A stretch of DNA of 35,864 nucleotides. It comes from Clostridia bacterium (GTDB lineage: Bacteria > Bacillota > Clostridia > Oscillospirales > CAG-272). A program made the translations under genes and the position numbers. Location: assembly GCA_017517745.1 (NCBI GenBank), contig JAFWYJ010000056.1, positions 1 through 35,864 on the forward strand, in the 5' to 3' direction. Below are positions 7,854 through 15,800 of this stretch, one piece after another. Numbering within the stretch: the stretch's first letter is position 1; the number at the start of each line of letters is the position of its first letter. A model generated the notes under the pieces. That model was not told where the DNA came from, did not search any database, and worked only from the letters and a program-made list of their open reading frames with translations.

Positions 7854-8105
7854 TTAAGCTTTTAACCCCAGAAGTGCTTCGACCTCCGAGATGTCAATAT
7901 ATCCTTTTTCTTTAGCAGAAGCTTCACCTTTCGCAAGCTCCTGCATCAGCTTGAGCGTTGCCTGAGTCTTTTCAAATTCTTCCATATCGACGATGGCATA
8001 TCTGCCGCGACCGTTCTTGGTAAGGAATACGGGTTCGCCTACGGCGATATCGCGCAGTACCTCGTTATAGTTGCGCAGATCTGATACGGGCTTAATGTTT
8101 GGCAT
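7854..8105 (-). CDS. Phd/YefM-family antitoxin
   Basis: 83 residues from the ATG at 8105, with AAAGGAGA eight to ten bases ahead; a longer frame to 8234 would begin inside the promoter and is rejected. The N-terminus (IKPVSDLRNYNEVLRDI), then GEPVFLTKNGRGRYAIVDMEEFE, is the classic Phd/YefM DNA-binding dimer domain. The C-terminal third (KGEASAKEKGYIDISEVEALLG) is the toxin-neutralising tail. It is the first gene of the pair and should repress its own promoter together with the toxin. Confidence 0.92.
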   Translation of the reverse strand: MPNIKPVSDLRNYNEVLRDIAVGEPVFLTKNGRGRYAIVDMEEFEKTQATLKLMQELAKGEASAKEKGYIDISEVEALLGLKA

Positions 8106-8127
8106 ATAGGTTCTCCTTTCACGATGG

Positions 8128-8147
8128 GAATTTGCGTCAGCAAATTC
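8128..8147. promoter_or_regulatory. Inverted repeat in the toxin-antitoxin leader, possible operator or hairpin
   Basis: GAATTTGC and GCAAATTC form a perfect eight-base inverted repeat around GTCA, between the promoter and the antitoxin ribosome site. Phd/YefM proteins bind dyads in this position, so it may be the autoregulatory operator. It shares the TTGCGTYAGCAA core with a hairpin at 8839-8854, which argues instead for a dispersed small repeat. Confidence 0.45.
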
Positions 8148-8225
8148 GGGCGCGAACACGCGAAACATCAAATTCGACAGAACTTTACGTTCGCGCTTTT
8201 CTCCTTCTTTGTTTCTGCTGTATTT

Positions 8226-8254
8226 ATTATACACTAATTCTTCGTAAAATTCAA
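8226..8254 (-). promoter_or_regulatory. Promoter of the toxin-antitoxin operon
   Basis: On the minus strand TTGAAT (8254-8249), 17 bases, then TATAAT (8231-8226). The transcript would have a leader of roughly 115 bases before the antitoxin start at 8105. Confidence 0.75.
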
Positions 8255-8287
8255 CAGCAAAATCAAAACTTTCATAAAAAATTTATA

Positions 8288-8326
8288 AAAGCAAGGGGTG
8301 AACCGCTTGGGAACACCCCTTGCTTT
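8288..8326 (-). terminator. Intrinsic terminator downstream of the TnpV-like frame
   Basis: AAAGCAAGGGGTG (8288-8300) and CACCCCTTGCTTT (8314-8326) form a perfect 13-base stem with a 13-base loop. On the minus strand it directly follows the stop codon at 8331 and is followed by TATAAATTTTTTATG. Confidence 0.75.
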
Positions 8327-8330
8327 CGGT

Positions 8331-8705
8331 TTATGCGAGTATCAATTCACGCATTACGGTTTCTTCGGCAGAGTTGCGAATATGGTTCATCATATGCACC
8401 CACCGCATTTGGTCGGTCGCCTTGAGGTGTTCGTCGATACCTTGAGCCTTAGCAAACTCTACTGTCAGAGAGGTTAGCATTTCGTGTGCCTGTTCGTCCA
8501 CGCTGATAAGGTAGGCATTGAGTCGTCCTTCACCGAGCAGGGCGGAATACCTTCCGCAACGATGTTGCTTGAGGTAGTCGAGGTGCATCTTTCCGTATTT
8601 GCCGATGGGCTTCTGTTCGGGAAGCTCTACGTTGGGAACGAGGTTGCCTTTTTCCGCGCGGTATGTACCTCCGAGCGGTTCGTAAATGGTTTTTGCTTCT
8701 TTCGT
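8331..8705 (-). pseudogene. TnpV-like transposon-encoded protein, start codon lost
   Basis: The minus-strand frame reads TIYEPLGGTYRAEKGNLVPN ... GKYGKMHLDYLKQHRCGRYS ... LKATDQMRWVHMMNHIRNSAEE...VMRELILA, which matches the small TnpV proteins of clostridial transposons (GKYG.MR..YLKEHR; Q..WV..MNNIR..AEE.V..EL) over about 124 codons. Upstream the frame is closed by TAA at about 8706-8708. A good ribosome site (GGAGG, minus strand, 8720-8716) stands six bases before ATA where ATG would be expected, and the reading frame from there is one base out of phase, perhaps from slippage in the A-run at about 8690-8694. The first in-frame ATG is at 8588, in mid domain. No transposase or terminal repeats are visible nearby, so this is an orphan remnant. 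Its function is unknown even in intact elements. Confidence 0.75.
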
Positions 8706-8756
8706 TTATTTTGTTCCTCCGTACGTTTATTTCATCAAAACCTGATACCATGAAGC

Positions 8757-8854
8757 AAAAATGCTTGCTTGCAAGGGCATTTTTGCGAAGCCGTCAATCG
8801 TGCGGCAGCACGAAGTGCGCAGGGGCAACGCCCCAAAGACTTGCGTTAGCAAGT
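8757..8854. repeat. Cluster of four short hairpins
   Basis: In about 100 bases four inverted repeats follow one another: AAAAATG-CTTG/CAAG-GG-CATTTTT (8757-8784), TCGTGC-ggca-GCACGA (8798-8813), GGGGC-aac-GCCCC (8822-8834) and ACTTGC-gtta-GCAAGT (8839-8854). An outer GTGCGG/CCGCAC pair (about 8800-8865) could close the last three into one branched structure. The first hairpin could end transcription of the spore protein gene on the minus strand. There is no coding pattern. The core of the last hairpin recurs in the leader at 8128-8147, as in a dispersed palindromic repeat family. Confidence 0.55.
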
Positions 8855-8867
8855 ATTTCCGCACGGA

Positions 8868-9122
8868 TTATACCGTAAGGGAAAACGCGTACTTGACGGT
8901 TATCTTGTGTCCTTGCGATATGCGGCTTAGACGATCAAATCTCATAGTTCGTACGGGGTTCATATTGTTGACCATCTGACCGCCTACAGAGCCTGCCTGC
9001 TTGGAAGTGAGGTCGCCGTTGTAACCCTGCTTCAGGTTGACACCAACCTCGCTTGCAGCTTCCATCTTGAATCTCTCGAGTGCTTCCTTAGCCTCGGGAA
9101 CAAGGGTCTTGTTGCTTGCCAT
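8868..9122 (-). CDS. Alpha/beta-type small acid-soluble spore protein with atypical tail
   Basis: 84 residues from the ATG at 9122, with AGGAGA nine bases ahead. Residues 1-53 hold the family signature: VPEAKEALERFKMEAASEVG, then GYNGDLTSKQAGSVGGQMV. The first block includes the conserved Glu-Val-Gly around the GPR protease site and the second is the DNA-binding block. These proteins coat and protect DNA in dormant spores and are normally made in the forespore under sigma G. The usual protein stops 5-15 residues after GGxMV; here 30 further residues (NPVRTMRFDRLSRI...AFSLTV) follow and run to the hairpin cluster, suggesting that the native 3' end was replaced by recombination. I found no convincing sigma-G promoter. 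Confidence 0.88.
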   Translation of the reverse strand: MASNKTLVPEAKEALERFKMEAASEVGVNLKQGYNGDLTSKQAGSVGGQMVNNMNPVRTMRFDRLSRISQGHKITVKYAFSLTV

Positions 9123-9379
9123 TGTGCGTGTTCTCCTATTCTGAACGGTCTGCAAATATTTCGCAAGCCGTTCGCAAAAGAGAACTTCCCGCAAAATTTT
9201 TGTATCCGTTCGTCTATCTATATCCTCGAGTCACGGCATTTGTCCGCGACTCTGCTATTATTGTGAGCCGCGAAATGCGAAATATGAATGGAAATCATTT
9301 GCAGAAAAAACGGCAAAAAACGAAGTGTCAAAGTGCTTTTTTCAAAATTGACGGATCGTTTTCCGATATCTGATATAAC
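9123..9379. other. Non-coding stretch upstream of the spore protein gene
   Basis: No gene is supported here. It holds an inverted repeat GAACGG...CCGTTC (about 9140-9170) in the spore protein leader and a hairpin GAGTCACGG-catttgt-CCGCGACTC (9228-9252, one mismatch). Short open frames in it lack ribosome sites and protein-like composition. It marks the change from the A/T-rich accessory part to the G/C-ended codon use of the core genes to its right. Confidence 0.5.
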
Positions 9380-9380
9380 A

Positions 9381-9438
9381 AAAAAAGACCGGGTCGTTAG
9401 CACAGAATTTTTCTGCGACCGAACGACTCGGTTCTTTT
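9381..9438 (-). terminator. Intrinsic terminator of the rlmB-to-hydrolase operon
   Basis: AAAAAAGACCGGGTCGTT (from 9381) pairs with AACGACTCGGTTCTTTTTT (ending about 9440) around a loop of about 20 bases. It touches the stop codon of the hydrolase gene and ends in a run of T on both strands. Confidence 0.85.
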
Positions 9439-10155
9439 TTATTTTTCGGTCAAGGCTTGATACGCCTCAAAATAGAGATCGCCCATTTTACGCAGCGATT
9501 GCGCGTTGAAATGGATGCCGTCTGGCTTGAGCGGGAATTCTCCGCACGCCACGAGACGGCAGTTGGGGATCTTGTCCGCCAGCTCGCGCAGCGTTTGGTT
9601 GATGGACTGATAGCCCTTCAGACGTCCCCAACGGTCGGAGATATGGTTGGAGATCTCACCGATCACGACGGGAAGATCGGGTCTGCCGATGCTCCTTCTG
9701 AATTCGGTCATGATCGTCACGAAACGCTCGGAATAGGCATCGAAATCCTCCTGCAGGCGGCAGTCGCTCTCTCCCTGATGCCAGAGGATTCCCTTGAGCT
9801 CGGTCTCCTTCATTGCCGTTTTGGCAAAGAGGACCGCCTGCTCGAAGAGCGGCGTGCCGGGCATCCACCAGGCAAGCTTGGCACCGCCCTTGGCGCAGGG
9901 GATCAGACCGATCGACTCGTTGTAGGTCTTTGCGTATCTGTCGGCAAAGCTTGCGGAAAGTCCGACTCCGCTGGCAAATTCGTCGTCCAGAAAGCTGTCA
10001 AAGTTGATCGGCTCCTCCATCTTGATCCAATGCATCATGCGGTACATGAAGCACAGGTCGTTGTCGATCTTTTCGACGTCGCCGAGATTTCCTCTGCCCG
10101 CCATGTTCGACTGTCCCATCAAAAGAAAGGAATGTTTGGGAAATTGAAGATCCAT
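9439..10155 (-). CDS. SGNH-type hydrolase, sialate O-acetylesterase-like
   Basis: 238 residues from the ATG at 10155, six bases after GAGGTG. Block I is LLMGQSNMAGRG with catalytic Ser16. The WHQGESD block (about residue 125) and the C-terminal DGIHFN block with catalytic Asp and His complete the triad pattern of the carbohydrate-esterase (SASA) branch. No signal peptide or membrane segment, so it acts in the cytoplasm, probably removing O-acetyl groups from a sugar or small glycoside; the substrate cannot be deduced. It is the last gene of a four-gene minus-strand run, 25 bases after the radical SAM fusion, and is followed by a strong terminator. Its link to rRNA modification genes may be only transcriptional. 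Confidence 0.88.
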   Translation of the reverse strand: MDLQFPKHSFLLMGQSNMAGRGNLGDVEKIDNDLCFMYRMMHWIKMEEPINFDSFLDDEFASGVGLSASFADRYAKTYNESIGLIPCAKGGAKLAWWMPGTPLFEQAVLFAKTAMKETELKGILWHQGESDCRLQEDFDAYSERFVTIMTEFRRSIGRPDLPVVIGEISNHISDRWGRLKGYQSINQTLRELADKIPNCRLVACGEFPLKPDGIHFNAQSLRKMGDLYFEAYQALTEK

Positions 10156-10180
10156 AATGTTCACCTCGTGAATTGGTTTT

Positions 10181-12787
10181 TTATCGGAATTCGGTTTCGC
10201 CGTCGGCGAGATAGACGTGCGTGCGCAGAATGGTATAGGTCTCCTCTGCGGGATTTCCTCCCAGGATCAGCCCTCTCTCGCGTGCCGCCTTGATCAGGAG
10301 CTCGGGGTTGAGATGCTCGGTGTTGCCCGCGGCGAGAACGGCACTGATGCGGATCTCGGCGGGGAGGGAGACAACGTTGATTTTGCGAATGAGGGCGGAG
10401 ACGTCGATCTCCTTGTCACCCGATTTGGTCTTCTTCGTCATGAGAAGCGGCGCGGTCGTATAGAGCGCGCGCAGCTGTGCGGCGGTTTCCTCGGTCAGCG
10501 CGGCGGATTTGATCGAGATCTCATATTTCGCCCACGCCACGTCGGAGAACTTGGAGGTGGGCTCGTATGCCTCCACGATGCGCATCTCGTCGGTCAGCTC
10601 GCGGTTGAGCTGATCCTTGACGGCGGAGGGCGGAATGTCGCGGTCGATGCGAAGATCGATGAACTCACACTCGCTCTCCGTGCCCACCGAGAGGGGCAGA
10701 CCGAAGATGACCTTGGCGTGGGGATTGAAGCCCTGGGTGTACCACATCGGGATCTTGGCTCTGACCAACACGCGCGCGATCGTGCGTTGGAGGTCAAGAT
10801 GCGAAATGTATTGCAGATCTCCCACCTTGCGGAACTTGATGCGCACCGTTTTGGGTGTTTCCAGCTTGTTCCATTGAGAAATCGCGGATTTTTCGGGAAG
10901 CGTGACCTCGGCGCTTTTTGCGGGAGCTTCTTGACAGCCGGGGCAGACCGCGCGTGCGCCGCCGAGCTTGTTGGCTCCGCAGGCACTGCATTTTTCACGG
11001 CAGTTGGGGGTGGTAGCCGCCTGATACGCCTTGGCGCGCTCGCGCAGGAAAAACTCCTTGCTCACGCCGCAGTCGATGACGTCCCAGGGAAGGACCTCGT
11101 CAAGTCCGAAGGCGCGGTTGGCGTAAAACGCGGGATCCACGCCCGTACGTGCAAAGACGTCGAGCCATTTGTCATAGTCGAAATACTCATCCCACGCGTC
11201 GAAGCAGAAGCCCTCGCGGCAGGCAAGCTCCAGGCTGTCCGCCAGACGGCGGTCGCCGCGTGCCAGCACCGCCTCGATGCGGGAGACCTTGGCGTCGTGG
11301 TGCTGATAGCGCACGTGCTTGTTCGTGATCTTGGTCTTGAGATACTCCTGCTTTTCGGCGAGCATCTCCATCGTGTCCTGCGCCTCCCATTGGAAGGGGG
11401 TGAAAGGCTTGGGGATGAAGCAGGAAACGCTGATGGTGACTTGTACCTGACGCGCGCGGTTGCGGTTGGGATTCTGATAATACGCTTCCGCCACCTTGTC
11501 GGCAAGCGCGGCGATGCCGTCGAGGTCCTCGAGCGTTTCGGTGGGCAGACCGTTCATGAAATAGAGCTTGACCGCGTTTTTCTTGGCGTCAAACGCCACC
11601 TGTACGGCGCGGAGAACGTCCTCCTCGCGCACGTTTTTGTTGATGACGTCGCGCAGACGTTGCGTGCCCGCTTCCGGGGCGAAGGTCAGGGAAGAGGAGC
11701 GCACCGAGTCGATGCGGTTCATCAGATCCTTGTTGAAGCTGTCCACGCGAAGAGAGGGAAGCGAGAGGCTGACCATGCTGTCGTCGGTCCAGGAGAGCAG
11801 CTTGTCGCAAAGCGGCTCGAGCGCGGAATAGTCGCTGATGGAAAGCGAGGAAAGCGAGATTTCCTCGTATCCCGTGCTGTCAAAGAGTGCCTTCGCCTGA
11901 CGGTTGAGCACGTCGGGGGTTTTCTCACGCACGGGGCGGTAGATCATGCCTGCCTGACAGAAACGGCAGCCGCGGATGCATCCGCGGTAGACCTCCAGCA
12001 TGATGCGGTCGTGGACGGTCTCGATGTAGGGCATGACCACCTTGTCGGGGAAATAGACTTGGTCGAGATCCTTGATGATCTGCTTGGTGACCTTCTTGGG
12101 AACGTCGTCGTAGATCGGGGTGTAGGCTTCGATGGTGCCGTCCTCGTGATAGGTGACGGTGTAGAGCGAGGGAACGTAGACGCCGGGAATGGTCTTTGCC
12201 GCCTCGTGCAAGAATGCTTGACGGGTATATCTGCCCTCGTCCTTCATTTGGATATAGAGACGGACGATGGAGGGAAGCATATCCTCACCCTCGCCGATGT
12301 TGAACAGATCGAAAAAGTCCGCGATCGGCTCGGCGTTGTACGCGCAAGGACCGCCGCCGATGATCAGGGGGGCGTCCTCGCCGCGATCCTTGGAGCGCAG
12401 GGGAATGTCGGCAAGCTCGAGCATTTTGAGCACGTTGGTGTAGCTCATTTCATATTGCAAGGTGAACGCGACGAAATCGAATACGCCCAAGGGATCTCCG
12501 CTCTCAAGCGCGGTCAGAGGCAGACGGTGTTCGCGCATCTGCTCCTGCATATCCACCCAAGGCGTGTAGGAACGCTCGCACCAGATGTCGGGATGCTCGT
12601 TGAGCGAGCCGTAAAGCAGGCGCACGCCGAGATTGGACATTCCGATCTCATAGGTGTCGGGAAAGCAGAAAGCGAATCTCGCCTTGATTTTCGTTTTGTC
12701 CTTGATGATCTGTCCGTATTCACCGCCGGCATATCTGCCGGGCTTGGAGACCGATTTGAGAATCGAGCTGTAATTTTTGATATTCAT
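10181..12787 (-). CDS. B12-binding-like radical SAM protein fused to a TIGR03936/DUF2344 domain
   Basis: 868 residues from an internal ATG at 12787, eight bases after AAAGGA; an upstream ATG at 12826 lacks a site. Residues about 1-250 resemble the cobalamin-binding-like domain of TIGR03960 proteins (CFPDTYEIGMSNLGVRLLYG). The radical SAM motif is EVYRGCIRGCRFCQAG (Cys-x3-Cys-x2-Cys). Then follow the family's SLPSLRVDSF and FAPEAGTQRLRDVINK segments. A zinc-like cysteine set (CREKCSACGA...CPGC) precedes the C-terminal domain (RIKFRKVGDLQYISHLDLQR...GFNPHAKVIFGLPLSVG), which is TIGR03936. In other Firmicutes the two parts are often neighbouring genes beside ribonuclease G and L21; here they are one protein next to rlmB. 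The modified substrate is unknown, an RNA or ribosomal target being a common guess. Confidence 0.9.
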   Translation of the reverse strand: MNIKNYSSILKSVSKPGRYAGGEYGQIIKDKTKIKARFAFCFPDTYEIGMSNLGVRLLYGSLNEHPDIWCERSYTPWVDMQEQMREHRLPLTALESGDPLGVFDFVAFTLQYEMSYTNVLKMLELADIPLRSKDRGEDAPLIIGGGPCAYNAEPIADFFDLFNIGEGEDMLPSIVRLYIQMKDEGRYTRQAFLHEAAKTIPGVYVPSLYTVTYHEDGTIEAYTPIYDDVPKKVTKQIIKDLDQVYFPDKVVMPYIETVHDRIMLEVYRGCIRGCRFCQAGMIYRPVREKTPDVLNRQAKALFDSTGYEEISLSSLSISDYSALEPLCDKLLSWTDDSMVSLSLPSLRVDSFNKDLMNRIDSVRSSSLTFAPEAGTQRLRDVINKNVREEDVLRAVQVAFDAKKNAVKLYFMNGLPTETLEDLDGIAALADKVAEAYYQNPNRNRARQVQVTISVSCFIPKPFTPFQWEAQDTMEMLAEKQEYLKTKITNKHVRYQHHDAKVSRIEAVLARGDRRLADSLELACREGFCFDAWDEYFDYDKWLDVFARTGVDPAFYANRAFGLDEVLPWDVIDCGVSKEFFLRERAKAYQAATTPNCREKCSACGANKLGGARAVCPGCQEAPAKSAEVTLPEKSAISQWNKLETPKTVRIKFRKVGDLQYISHLDLQRTIARVLVRAKIPMWYTQGFNPHAKVIFGLPLSVGTESECEFIDLRIDRDIPPSAVKDQLNRELTDEMRIVEAYEPTSKFSDVAWAKYEISIKSAALTEETAAQLRALYTTAPLLMTKKTKSGDKEIDVSALIRKINVVSLPAEIRISAVLAAGNTEHLNPELLIKAARERGLILGGNPAEETYTILRTHVYLADGETEFR

Positions 12788-12833
12788 GTTTTTGATCCTT
12801 TTTTTGACAATTTTCGCCTTTATCATTGTTTGG

Positions 12834-12853
12834 GGGGCGTCGAAAGACGCCCC
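12834..12853. other. Intercistronic hairpin between the P-type-like gene and the radical SAM gene
   Basis: GGGGCGTC-GAAA-GACGCCCC is a perfect eight-base stem with a tetraloop in the 78-base gap. On the transcribed (minus) strand no T-run follows, so it is more likely an mRNA processing or stability element than a terminator. Confidence 0.5.
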
Positions 12854-12865
12854 GCGTGATGAAAC

Positions 12866-15800
12866 TTATTCTTTTTTGAGGAAGCGCAGCTTTTCCGCGT
12901 TCAATTCGGAGAAGGATGCGATGGCGGAGACGGCGATCCAAAGCAGCTGATAGCCGAGGATCGGCAAAAGTCCCAGTGCCTGATGCTGTCCGAAAATCGA
13001 CAGCAGCGCCGAGGAGGCGGTTGCCAGAAGGGCGGCGATCAGTTGGATGCGCGTGCCGAAGCGGCGCAGACTCTCGATGCCTTTGGCGGCATAGAGCGGA
13101 TAAACGATGTCATTGGTTTTTCCAAGGGCAACGGCACCCGTATCGACGGTTTCCAGCGGCTTGTCCTCTTCAAATCTGCCGGGCTTCACCGCATGGATCG
13201 GGACGGCAAGATCTGCGCGGCTCTTTTGCAGGAAGCTTTCTTCCAAATTGGGATCGTAGCTGTGGATCGCGACCGCAACGCCCGTGTCGAACAGATCGCA
13301 AACAAGATTTTCAAAAGAGGGGTTGGTGCTGTATTGGATCTCATAGCTGAGCTTGAGAGATCCGTCGATCGCGACGTACATCAGGCTGGTGTTTGCGGTG
13401 CGCCGCAGAATCTTGTCGGTGCTTTCTCTTGGTACGCGAATGCCCGCACGCTTGAGAAAATCCGCGCCGCCGACCACCATGTGATTGCGGTTATCCACGA
13501 TTGCCTCGACGCCGTTGTCATGAATACGGAGCACCGAGACGGGGGGATCGTTGAGCGAAGTGCGAGCCGATTCTCCGATGCGCTTGAGCGTACCGCCCAG
13601 CTTTCGGAAGAGAATGCCTGCAAGCCGCAGATCGTTTTTGAAGTCATCCTCCTCGCGGACGGCAATTTCGGTGCATTTTTCAGCAGTATAAAGTGCGCTG
13701 TCGCGGAAGATCACCGTTTTGGGCTCACGGTATTCTTCCACCGATTCCTCGCCGATCAGGGCGCAGTCGCGGCTTGCCAGCAAGCGGTTGGCGCGGGCGA
13801 TCGGATAGAAATACATCAGGCACGCGCCAAGAGGCGCACCCAGAAGCAACACCGTCATAAAAGCGGAAAGTGCCGACAGAAAGCTTGATGTATAGATGGC
13901 ATTGACAAGCGCGGAAAGAACCGAAAGCGCGATCGAGGTGCAGATCATGATCGTGAAGGGGCGCGCGGCGGATTCCATGCTGTTGAAGCGGCGGAAGAAT
14001 CCCGAGGTTTGCAGTGCTTTCTTGACATGATACATATTCTTTCCGAGATCGTCGTTGATGATCTTGACGATCTTGTCGCCCTGGCGCAGCTTTTTCTTGC
14101 GAGGGGTAGAGGGTGCGAGCACGGTCTTCGGACCTTCTTCGGAAAGCAAGCGAAGCACGCGCATCTCTGTTGTCAGTCGGAAAATGTCGCAAACCGCGAG
14201 AATGAGGAATGCGAAACAAACGAGGAAATTGACCTTCAGCATGTCTGCTTTGACAAAGAAGAGCACAACGTCATATGCCGTGGCAAAGGGCAAAAGCAAT
14301 GCGGGGACAGAATATGGCGTGGGAGAAAACTTGAAAAAGCTGCGGATGCCCGCGTTCAGCTGCTTCCACGAGAGGGCGGCAACGGCAAACAGTGCCAGCA
14401 TGCCCGCCAGAGGGAGCGCGAACGGAAGATCGGCGGTCAAATCGGTCAGATAGGCGCCGAGCAGGCGCGGCATATCTGCAAACAAAGCCACAAGGGAGAA
14501 AAGAACGGTCAAACACAGCCGCAAAAGGAGATATTTGCGGTCATGCAGATAAGCGGCGCGCACGGTATCGCCCTGCTGTGTGCTGACAACCTCCTCGCCG
14601 CGATAGCCGAAGGCGGTGCGGTAGTGACGGTGGTTGCCTTGTTCACTGCGCTTGAGATGCTCGTTTTTCATTTGTTTGAGCATTTCGTGGCCGACAAGAC
14701 GTTCCAGCTCGTTTTCATAGCCGAGCTCAAAGATCATGGAGATGTCGTCCTCGGAAAGTCCGCTTTGACGGCGCGCTTGCTCGGTTGCCGACAGATTTGC
14801 ACCTGTCGATGAAGGCTTGTCTGCGCGGCGTTGATTTTCCGATGGAATCGTTGCATCGATCGGCGCATCCAGGGGGATTTCTTCGGAGGAGACGTCCTCC
14901 AATGCCTCGTCCAACATATCGTCCGAGCCGTCGTCGGGCAGCGTCGTTACGGGAATGCTGTTGACCGTGCGGCGGTGCGCAGACTTTGCAGAAAAGGCAA
15001 AATCTCTGCTTTCTCCTTTTCTGGGCAAGGAAATGCCGGGCTTTTTGGATGCCGATGCGGGCTTCTTGGGCAGATCGGTGTCATTTTGCTTCGATGATGG
15101 TTGTTTGGATTCGGCCGGCGGCATTTCGTTGGTGTCCTGCACGACAGCTGCATGTCTGTTTTTTTCTTTTTGCATCATTTGGGTGGTGGCTTCCGAATAA
15201 AGCGATTGCGGATCGGACTTTATTTCGGATCTGCTCTCCTTTCCGATTTTGATCGGTTCCGTCGAGATCGGTTCTTGACGGCTTGTGGGGGTGGGAATGG
15301 GCTTTTCCTCTGGGCGCGGACGAATGACAATTGCGTCCGAGGAGGGTTTATGCGAGGCAACGGGGCGAATGACGATCGGCTGTGCTCCGTTGGAAGGGGA
15401 CTGCTGTTGCACGGCATCAGATCGGCGATCGGCCGTTTTTGGTTGAATTCGAATCGGCTCGCTCGCGACGCTCTTTTGATCGACCTTGGGAGGCTCTTCA
15501 CGCTTTTCCCGAGCGGGCGGAGTGATGCGGATCACGCGCTCGTCGGAAGACGACGCGGTTTTGCGCGTCGGCTGTTGGAGGGGAGTTTCCGCGATCGGCG
15601 GGGAGGTCGGCTCTTCCGCCTCCTCGGTTTCTTCAAAAGCATCTTTTGCATTTTTTTGCGTTTGGGGGGCTTCGACGATTTCCGATTGCATCTCTTTTTT
15701 GGGTTCGGGGATGGGTTTTGGTCTTCTCAAAGAGATGAAAATCATCGAGTCGCCGTTTTGGACAGGCTCGTCCGCTCCAGACACAGGAACATCGGAGGTC

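Noticed and set aside
10217..12859. An 880-codon open frame on the plus strand opposite the radical SAM fusion
   Set aside because: It mirrors the real gene codon by codon, has no domain, and follows from the G/C-ended codon use of the minus-strand gene.
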